A DNA stretch of 64,000 nucleotides from Prevotellaceae bacterium UBA1746 (GTDB lineage Bacteria; Bacteroidota; Bacteroidia; Bacteroidales; Bacteroidaceae), in assembly GCA_002314875.1 (NCBI GenBank), contig DCHS01000017.1:62001-126000 (forward strand). Reading direction: 5' to 3'. The notes beneath the pieces are model-generated. The model was not told the origin of the DNA, did not search any database, and saw nothing but the letters and a program-made list of their open reading frames with translations. Positions 44,175 to 51,155 of the stretch are shown here, piece by piece (positions within the stretch are counted from its first letter, which is position 1; every line of letters begins with the position of its first letter). The position numbers and the translations under genes were made by a program.

Positions 44175-46202
44175 TTACTTAATGATTTTCTTGCCGTCAC
44201 GAGAGATTGCGATGCCTTTGAAAGAATCACTGATGCGACGACCTGAAATATCGTAGTACTGACGGGTGTTGTCGTTGGATATGTGCTGAACACCATCGAT
44301 TACGGAATTCTTAGCAAGAACGATGTACCATTTTGCGCTGAGTTGCGTGTTGTCACCCGTTGCAACGAGCTTTTCCGGAGTCAGCTGGAGGTAGGGAGCC
44401 TTACAAGTTGAAGCTACGTTCTTGATGAGAACCTTGCAGCCAGCCTGAATGTCGAACTGGAAATAACCGGCACCGCTTGCTGTTGCACTACCACCAACGG
44501 TACTGCCTTCAGAGGTTGCGGTCTTAAGATATCCGGAAGCTGCTTTGTTCAAAATGGAATAAGCACTCTTGTTCTCGTTAAAGGTCATTACCCAAACGTC
44601 TTCGGGACCATATGATTCGAGAGTTGCACCAACGAACATCCACTTGGAGGGGTCCTTCTGGAGTGTCTGGAGTGTTTCTACATTAACCAAAACATACTCT
44701 ACCCCACTCTCTACCTGACGGCAGGAAGAATTGAAAGCTTCATTGAATGCTGCCTTGAGATCGAGGTCTGAGGGATTGGCAACGTAAGCTTCATAGGCAG
44801 CCTTTACATACTCTTCGGTACCTTCAAGGCCTTCACCTACCATTTCGTAAGGAAGGGGATTTTCGCCATAGAGGCCTTCCACCTTTGCTTTTGCATCTTC
44901 GATGTCAGCGGCAAAAGGACTGTATTCCATATCGATGCTGTACTTACCTTCGGTCAGTTCTTCAAGTTTGAAGGGATGATAGACGAGGGTATAGCCATTA
45001 TTATTTGCTCCAAAAGTATCTTCTTCATAATAGAAAGCAATTCGGCCGTCTGCCTGTATGCACATTGTGGAATAAGCGCTGGCCTTAGTACTAACCTGAA
45101 GTGGAGAATTCCAATTGGAAGCAAAAGTGGTAGGATTAACATAATCAGCTCCGGTAAGGGCCTTATAATAGATGCCGACATTGTAGCGTCCACTACCGAG
45201 AGGAACGCTCTGGAGAGCGATAAATGCCTGACTACCGTCTTCAATCTTCTTTGCGGGAATCACAAGGATTTCTCCATTGGTAGAATTGCTGACAGCCTTT
45301 ACACCTGTTGAAATTGAAGAAGAGTTCGCCACTGTACCCCAAGTACCTTCTGCGTTCTTTTTGTCGGTATAGGTAAAGATGTTGTAATAGCGGCCTCCAT
45401 TCATACGGCTGGAAAGTACCACATCGCCTGTAGGAAGTTCTTCAATTTTAGGCTCATCGCCATCAGGAGCAGGACTCTTGTCGATGGTACCGAGACTATG
45501 CCATGTATGTCCAAAGTCATCAGAATATAAGACTCGGTTACCATTGGGACGAGCACAAAGGGCAGCGTAGAGACGGAAGTATTCACCAACCTTAATCTGA
45601 CGGCTCTGGCAGATACGTCCACTACCAAAGAAAAGACTTTGAACGGCTCCCAGTTTGCTAGCATCAAAAAGAGTATAGATGCTTTCTGTTATTTCTTCAG
45701 GCTGTGACCAGGTTTCGCCATTATCAGAAGAACGAAGAACGGCTACGCGGTTTGGGTTAGAACGTGTGGCACTACCATAAGTGGTATTACCTGTAACACA
45801 AACAACAAGAACTTCACTACTGTGGGCATCGGCTACGATAGCTGCGTCGCCGTATCCACAAGTGGGACTACCGCTCTTACCATCACCCTCAACGAGAATC
45901 TTTTCTTCTGACCAGTTCTGGCCGTTGTCTTCTGAGAGTCTGTAATGAAGGTCTACTCGTCCGTAGCCAATATCATTCTTACAGATACGGTAATCGCCAA
46001 TGGCAATGAGACGGCCATTGCTTGCTTTTGCAATAGCGGGAATACGATATGGATAGGGATTGGTTTTATTCTCAAAGATGTATTGAACAACATTCGTATT
46101 GTCTTCATCATCAACAGCGGTTACAGCCGGTGCTGTATTTACTGCTGCAAATGAACTCATAGCACAGACGGAAGCTATGGCAAGGAGTAAAAATTTCTTC
46201 AT
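44175..46202 (-). CDS. nanH: Secreted sialidase (GH33), copy 2, with long C-terminal extension
   Basis: This 675-aa protein has a signal peptide (MKKFLLLAIASVCAMSSFA), the GH33 motif YRIP (about residue 53) and Asp-boxes SEDNGQNW, SSDNGETW and SDDFGHTW. After the propeller (to about 425) there is a helical linker and a beta-rich module of about 130 residues (VLVNVETLQTLQKDPSKWMF onward). It ends in YYDISGRRISDSFKGIAISRDGKKIIK-like tail residues similar to other surface proteins here. It differs from copy 1 by this extension. It is first in the operon nanH2-anSME-nanH1-TrmH; the 22-bp repeat array at 46283 lies about 80 bp before its start. Confidence 0.95.
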   Translation of the reverse strand: MKKFLLLAIASVCAMSSFAAVNTAPAVTAVDDEDNTNVVQYIFENKTNPYPYRIPAIAKASNGRLIAIGDYRICKNDIGYGRVDLHYRLSEDNGQNWSEEKILVEGDGKSGSPTCGYGDAAIVADAHSSEVLVVCVTGNTTYGSATRSNPNRVAVLRSSDNGETWSQPEEITESIYTLFDASKLGAVQSLFFGSGRICQSRQIKVGEYFRLYAALCARPNGNRVLYSDDFGHTWHSLGTIDKSPAPDGDEPKIEELPTGDVVLSSRMNGGRYYNIFTYTDKKNAEGTWGTVANSSSISTGVKAVSNSTNGEILVIPAKKIEDGSQAFIALQSVPLGSGRYNVGIYYKALTGADYVNPTTFASNWNSPLQVSTKASAYSTMCIQADGRIAFYYEEDTFGANNNGYTLVYHPFKLEELTEGKYSIDMEYSPFAADIEDAKAKVEGLYGENPLPYEMVGEGLEGTEEYVKAAYEAYVANPSDLDLKAAFNEAFNSSCRQVESGVEYVLVNVETLQTLQKDPSKWMFVGATLESYGPEDVWVMTFNENKSAYSILNKAASGYLKTATSEGSTVGGSATASGAGYFQFDIQAGCKVLIKNVASTCKAPYLQLTPEKLVATGDNTQLSAKWYIVLAKNSVIDGVQHISNDNTRQYYDISGRRISDSFKGIAISRDGKKIIK

Positions 46203-46282
46203 AGTGGAGATATTTAGGTTTATATTTGATTACGAGGTTTTTATGAAAGCAAAAGGGACAGGCTGGGAGGATTGTATGAACA

Positions 46283-46385
46283 TTCGTCCTACGACGAACA
46301 TACATTCGCCCTACGACGAATATTCTGTCGTCCGCGGACGAATATTCTGTCGCCCTAGGACGAAGGATAATCGTCCTTATTCTGA
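46283..46385. repeat. 22-bp tandem array of dyad sites upstream of the sialidase operon
   Basis: Five 16-bp near-palindromes start at 46283, 46305, 46327, 46349 and about 46370. The pattern is (T/G)TCG(T/C)CC-TA(C/G)-GACGAA; the spacers are AT-rich 6-mers such as tattct. The first four are exactly 22 bp apart. The array lies in the gap 46203-46422 between ispG and the sialidase start. Confidence 0.9.
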
Positions 46386-46422
46386 TGTGCAAAAAGTTCG
46401 TTCAAAAATGCAGGAAATCTGC

Positions 46423-48198
46423 TTACGCTTTTCTGTCGCTCTCAATAAGTTCCAGCAAGCGCTCTACAGCATGTTCTGTGTCGATGTTCTTTTCCACACA
46501 TTCCTTTCCACGATAGAGACTGACCTTTCCGCGAGCTGCGCCGACGTAACCGTAATCAGCGTCTGCCATTTCGCCGGGACCGTTAACAATGCATCCCATT
46601 ATACCGATTTTGAGGCCGGTAAGGTGGCTTGTTGCAGCCTTGATGCGGGCGATAGTTCCAGGAAGATCGTAGAGGGTACGGCCACAGCCAGGACAAGAGA
46701 TGTATTCTGTCTTTGTCATACGCTGGCGAGCGGCTTGGAGAATGCTGAATGCCGTGTCAACAACGGTTTCGTTCGGAAGTTTCTCGTTAATCAGCATGAG
46801 GCCGTCAACGAGTCCGTCGAAGAGTAATCCGCCAAGATCGGCTGCAGCAGCGATTTGAAAATCTTCCTTATTATCCATCTGGGAAGTCAGGCAGATATCA
46901 ACGCGGTTGTCGATTCCTTCACGCCAAAGTTCATGAACGAGAGCACGGAGTTCGCCTGTGGGATTACGGTGGGCGCTCTGAGCAATAACGGTGATTTCGG
47001 GAAGATGACGAAGTGCAGCACGAACTTCATCCGTCAATTGAGGATAACTGAGGAATAAGAATTTCCGGACTTCCTTAAAGGCTGGGTTATTGGCATTTGC
47101 AAGAGTAGCAAACATCAATGTTTCTGCGGTATAGGCGGGATAAGTTCCCGGTTCGCCTTTCCAATAGGGAGCATCGAGGATGTCGCGGCCGTAAACAAGA
47201 TCAGCCTTTTCGCTCTTATCGTGTCCGAAACTGATAACTTCCGGTACGACATTATGACGACGCTTGGGATGAGAATAGTCGAATTCGGAGCTGGCAACAG
47301 CAGGAATGTGAGAATGGCCGGAACGGGTTTCTGCGATATAGGAAGCCAGTTTGTAAGCCACGGGAATTTCGCATTCGGGTTCTTCGCTGAGGCTTACACG
47401 AATAGTGTCGCCAATGCCATCAACCAAAAGAGCACCGATACCGACTGCACTCTTGATACGACCGTCTTCGCCTTCTCCAGCTTCGGTAACTCCCAAATGG
47501 AGCGGGAAGGTCATCCCCTCTTTTTCCATAGCTTCAACAAGAAGGCGAACACTTTGTACCATAACAACGGTATTGCTTGCCTTGATACTGATAGCAACGT
47601 TCTTGAAGTCTTGTTTCTGGCAAACGCGGAGGAATTCCAGGCAACTCTCAACAATACCCTCGGGAGTATCGCCATAGCGGCTCATAATGCGGTCGCTGAG
47701 GCTACCATGGTTGACACCGATACGAAGAGCTGTTTTGTGCTCACGGCAAATATCGAGCAAACGGGTGAAGCGTTCTTCGAGGCGCAGAAGTTCTGCAGCG
47801 TATTCTTCGTCAGTATATTCAAGACTCTTAAAGGTTCTGGCAGGATCAATGTAGTTGCCGGGGTTGATGCGTACTTTTTCAACAATGGCAGCTGCTACAT
47901 CGGCTACATTGGGGTTGAAGTGAACGTCTGCCACAAGGGGAGTAGCATAACCTCGACGACGTAGTTCTGCCTTGATGTTTCGAAGATTTTCAGCCTCGCG
48001 GGTTCCTTGGGTGGTTAGACGAACGATGTCTCCTCCAGCTTCGATAATTCGGATACATTGTTCAACACAGCCTTCTGTATCTGTGGTGGCTTTTGTCGTC
48101 ATGCTTTGCAAACGAATGGGAGCACCACCACCGAGGGTCATACCGCCTAATTGGATGACATGGCTTTTGCGAGGAGTATAGTTAAAAAGATCTTGCAT
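46423..48198 (-). CDS. ispG: 4-hydroxy-3-methylbut-2-enyl diphosphate synthase IspG (large form)
   Basis: This 591-aa protein is the long GcpE type with an inserted middle domain, as in Bacteroidetes, Chlamydiae and plants. The TIM-barrel starts with LGGMTLGGGAPIRLQSMTT. The C-terminal 4Fe-4S domain has SCPGCGRTLYDL and MGCIVNGPGEMADADYGYVG. It makes HMBPP in the MEP isoprenoid pathway, feeding the polyprenyl synthase at 54199. It starts 7 bp after the purE stop, so the two are co-transcribed. Confidence 0.96.
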   Translation of the reverse strand: MQDLFNYTPRKSHVIQLGGMTLGGGAPIRLQSMTTKATTDTEGCVEQCIRIIEAGGDIVRLTTQGTREAENLRNIKAELRRRGYATPLVADVHFNPNVADVAAAIVEKVRINPGNYIDPARTFKSLEYTDEEYAAELLRLEERFTRLLDICREHKTALRIGVNHGSLSDRIMSRYGDTPEGIVESCLEFLRVCQKQDFKNVAISIKASNTVVMVQSVRLLVEAMEKEGMTFPLHLGVTEAGEGEDGRIKSAVGIGALLVDGIGDTIRVSLSEEPECEIPVAYKLASYIAETRSGHSHIPAVASSEFDYSHPKRRHNVVPEVISFGHDKSEKADLVYGRDILDAPYWKGEPGTYPAYTAETLMFATLANANNPAFKEVRKFLFLSYPQLTDEVRAALRHLPEITVIAQSAHRNPTGELRALVHELWREGIDNRVDICLTSQMDNKEDFQIAAAADLGGLLFDGLVDGLMLINEKLPNETVVDTAFSILQAARQRMTKTEYISCPGCGRTLYDLPGTIARIKAATSHLTGLKIGIMGCIVNGPGEMADADYGYVGAARGKVSLYRGKECVEKNIDTEHAVERLLELIESDRKA

Positions 48199-48205
48199 AG
48201 CAGTA

Positions 48206-48709
48206 TTAGCACTTGAAATCGTACTGAACAGCAGCGAGTTCTTCGTTGGCTTTTACGATTTTGTTTTTAAGAGACTCTTTGTAGGCTGCAACGCGCTCGG
48301 CGATTGTTTCATCGGAGAGGGCCAGCATTTCTGAGGCTAAAATGGCTGCGTTGAGGGCGCCATTAACTCCAGTGGTAGCAACGGGGATTCCAGGAGGCAT
48401 CTGGATGATGCTCAACATAGCATCGAGACCGTCGAGCATGCCCTTAATGGGAACACCGATAACGGGGAGGGTAGTGTTGGCTGCGATTACTCCGGGAAGT
48501 GCAGCTGCCATACCTGCACCGGCAATGATAACCTTGAGACCACGTTCCTTTGCTGTACGGCTGAATTCTTCCACTTCACTGGGTGTGCGGTGGGCAGAAA
48601 GAGCGTTCATCTCAAAGGGAATCTGCATATCGTTAAGGTACTTTGCGGCTTTTTCCATGACGGGCAGATCGCTAGTGCTGCCCATGATAATGCTTACAAG
48701 AGGAGTCAT
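48206..48709 (-). CDS. purE: N5-carboxyaminoimidazole ribonucleotide mutase PurE
   Basis: This 167-aa protein has the PurE motif IIMGSTSDLPVMEKA, the loop SAHRTP with its catalytic His, and GAGMAAALPGVIAANTTLPVIGVP. It isomerises N5-CAIR to CAIR in purine synthesis. It sits 7 bp upstream of ispG on the same strand and 25 bp after the PAP2-like gene. Confidence 0.97.
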   Translation of the reverse strand: MTPLVSIIMGSTSDLPVMEKAAKYLNDMQIPFEMNALSAHRTPSEVEEFSRTAKERGLKVIIAGAGMAAALPGVIAANTTLPVIGVPIKGMLDGLDAMLSIIQMPPGIPVATTGVNGALNAAILASEMLALSDETIAERVAAYKESLKNKIVKANEELAAVQYDFKC

Positions 48710-48734
48710 ATTTAGATTGTTTTAGTTTCAAAAG

Positions 48735-49352
48735 TTAAACGAGAAAGACCATTAACAGGCCACTGACTATGCCGATGACAACACCTAAGAAGAGTTCGTG
48801 GTAGGTGTGTTGGCGAAGAATCATACGCGCAGTACATACGCACCCGCATAATAACACACAAAACGCTATCCAGTTGATAGCATTGAAGTTAGATATGTAT
48901 GAGAAGGCAAAGAGCATACCGATGACGCCTCCCGATGCTGCGGCATGAGTGGAGACTTTAACCCATTTGTTGACGACGGCGCAGATAATCTGGATCATCA
49001 GTGCAGATGAAATTATGGACGAGACAAAGTCTGCCATATTGAAACAAGCCAGCATAATCAGCAGCAAGGTGTAACACACGATGCTGATGATATACGGCGT
49101 GTAGCGTCGATGTCTCAGGCTCATTTCCTTGCTGCTCCAACCATTATGCTGGCGATAAGCGTAGATAATGGTGCGAGGCAGGAGGACGGTGAAGATAAAT
49201 ACCACAAACACCAGTTGAACATGGAACAGGAAGGGTAGGGTTCGCAGATAGGTGAAGGGTAGTACCGCAATGAGCGCCACCGTCGGGAGATAGAACGGTG
49301 TAAATAGGGTTGAAATGATTTGGGCTGAGAGAATGATGTACTTGTTGTTCAT
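48735..49352 (-). CDS. PAP2-superfamily-like membrane protein
   Basis: This 205-aa protein has about six transmembrane helices. Weak PAP2 (lipid phosphatase) motifs can be seen: LRHRRYTPY, STHAAASGG in place of PSGH, and ARMILRQHTYHELFLG in place of SRxxxxxHxxxD. The changed residues make activity uncertain. Such proteins often act on undecaprenyl or phosphatidyl phosphates. It lies 25 bp upstream of purE and may be co-transcribed with it. The alternative is an unrelated hydrophobic protein. Confidence 0.7.
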   Translation of the reverse strand: MNNKYIILSAQIISTLFTPFYLPTVALIAVLPFTYLRTLPFLFHVQLVFVVFIFTVLLPRTIIYAYRQHNGWSSKEMSLRHRRYTPYIISIVCYTLLLIMLACFNMADFVSSIISSALMIQIICAVVNKWVKVSTHAAASGGVIGMLFAFSYISNFNAINWIAFCVLLCGCVCTARMILRQHTYHELFLGVVIGIVSGLLMVFLV

Positions 49353-49423
49353 TCGGTCTTACTGCGTTTAGAATTGCAGGTTTATTGAATCTCTGTTTTG
49401 CCCTTTCAATGAAAGGATGTGGT

Positions 49424-50989
49424 TTATCGGCGTCTTTGGGAAGCGACGGAGTAGCCGAGGCGATCGCGGTACTTGGCTATAGTACGGCGGGCAACGGTCA
49501 GGCCGTCTTCTTTAAGCATATCTGAGATTTTCTGGTCTGAAAGAGGGTGGTGTGAATCCTCATTTTCAATGATTTCCTTAATGCGGAGAAGGGCCTCGCG
49601 CTGGGAAACACTCTCGCCATCAGCACCGGTGAATTCAGTTCCGAAAAAGAACTTCAAGGGATATGTGTTATATTCCGTCTTGACGTATTTTGAATTAGCG
49701 GCACGGGAAACAGTGCTGACATCAACCTGAGCGTAGTCGGCGATGTCTTGCAGCACCATAGGCTTGATGCACATTTCATCGTCTTGGTTGATGAAGAAAT
49801 CCCTTTGTCTTTTCACAATACCTTCCATGACGGCCTGGAGCGTATGGCGTCGACGGCGAATATTCTCAATGAAAGCCTTTGCAGAATCTACCTTATGGCT
49901 GGCATAGAGATAGGCTTCTTCCTGACGTTTGCTGAGGGAGAGCGTCTGACCTGCCTTCTGGGCTTTTTCCTGGGCATTCTTGTAGTCGCTAATGATGTCT
50001 GTAAACGAATCGCTGACGCGGAGTTCGGGGATATTTCCACGAGACTGAATGACGCTGGGTTCGTCATTTTCATCAACATACACGTAGAAATCAGGGATTA
50101 CCGTCGGAGCAGCCGTCTGAATACTTTCGTTGAGGCCACTTCCCGGCTTAGGATTGAGATGATGAATGGTATGCTGTATTTCTTTGATTGCCTCGTCGTT
50201 GACATCGAGCGCATTCTGGATTTTCTCCCATCGGGAATGGCTGAGATCATCGAACATATCGCGAATGACCTTGTGCGCCAATCGCTTAGCCAAAGAAAGA
50301 TGTTGCTTTTCTGCCGGATCCACTCTCATCTGAAGCAGTAAGCAGTCCTGAAGATTGCGGGCGCCGATACCAGCCGGCTCACAACTTTGAAGGATGTGGA
50401 TGAGGTGGGTTAGTTCATCGTGCTCGATTTCTATGTATTCCTGGAAGTTCAGTTCGTCAATGAGGGTGTCATCGTCCTGAATAAGGTAGCCTCTTTCATC
50501 CAGCGAACCAATGAGATAAACGATGACTTTCTTTTCATCATCGGTCAGTTTGTAGCTTCCAATCTGAGTGATGAGGTCTTCGTAACTTGTAGTGCCGGTA
50601 TCAGCAATAACTCTTTCTTCGTCACCGTCAAACTGTCCGCCGCTACTATTGCGGATTGACATCTCTCCGTTAAAGCGGTTGCGTAAATCTTCTGGGACTT
50701 GGTCTATCGTGAGATAGTCGTCGTATTCTTCGTTGCTGGTGTGGCTGTCTCGAACGCCATATTCATCGTTTTTACTGAAGTCGTAAGCTTCGGCAGGATC
50801 GTCGTGAATGAAGTCATTCTCGTCTGGCGACTGTTCTAATGCGTCATTACTATCGATTTCGTTTTGGACGAATTGCTCGAACTCTCCAATAGGCATCTCC
50901 ATAATGTTTGACAGCATAACTTGAGCAGCAGAAGTTGTAGTGACTTGCTTCTGCTCCTGTTTCTGTCCAAGTGTTGTTCTGTTTGCCAT
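49424..50989 (-). CDS. rpoN: RNA polymerase sigma-54 factor RpoN
   Basis: The start is set at MANRTTLGQKQEQKQ; 16 upstream codons overlap the promoter. This gives 521 aa. Region I is Gln-rich (TLGQKQEQKQVTTTSAAQVML), region II is acidic, the core-binding domain follows, then the HTH (IADYAQVDVSTVSRAANSKYVKT) and the RpoN box ARRTIAKYRDRLGYS near the C-terminus, which reads the -24 element. No sigma-54 activator gene is in the window. It is monocistronic. Confidence 0.97.
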   Translation of the reverse strand: MANRTTLGQKQEQKQVTTTSAAQVMLSNIMEMPIGEFEQFVQNEIDSNDALEQSPDENDFIHDDPAEAYDFSKNDEYGVRDSHTSNEEYDDYLTIDQVPEDLRNRFNGEMSIRNSSGGQFDGDEERVIADTGTTSYEDLITQIGSYKLTDDEKKVIVYLIGSLDERGYLIQDDDTLIDELNFQEYIEIEHDELTHLIHILQSCEPAGIGARNLQDCLLLQMRVDPAEKQHLSLAKRLAHKVIRDMFDDLSHSRWEKIQNALDVNDEAIKEIQHTIHHLNPKPGSGLNESIQTAAPTVIPDFYVYVDENDEPSVIQSRGNIPELRVSDSFTDIISDYKNAQEKAQKAGQTLSLSKRQEEAYLYASHKVDSAKAFIENIRRRRHTLQAVMEGIVKRQRDFFINQDDEMCIKPMVLQDIADYAQVDVSTVSRAANSKYVKTEYNTYPLKFFFGTEFTGADGESVSQREALLRIKEIIENEDSHHPLSDQKISDMLKEDGLTVARRTIAKYRDRLGYSVASQRRR

Positions 50990-51015
50990 TTTTACAATTT
51001 TGTTTATTTTGGCTG

Positions 51016-51046
51016 CAAAAATACAAAATAAGTTCAAAAGTTCAAA
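51016..51046 (-). promoter_or_regulatory. rpoN promoter
   Basis: On the - strand: -33 TTTG (51043-51046), a 19-nt spacer and -7 TATTTTTG (51016-51023), an exact consensus match, about 27 bp before the rpoN ATG. Confidence 0.75.
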
Positions 51047-51072
51047 GCCAAAGGCCCTAAACTTTTGAACTT
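51030..51072 (-). terminator. Inverted repeat after polA, overlapping the rpoN promoter
   Basis: A perfect 13-bp inverted repeat (51030-51042 with 51060-51072; arm AAGTTCAAAAGTT) has a 17-nt loop. It lies about 84 bp after the polA stop, and T-rich sequence follows on the - strand. It may be the polA terminator, an operator of rpoN, or both. Confidence 0.5.
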
Positions 51073-51155
51073 TTAAGAAGTTTTTTCAACTTGGAAAGTT
51101 AAAGAATATAGATTTTATCTATAAATATCGCAAAATGGGGTAGAGTGGTCTGCGT

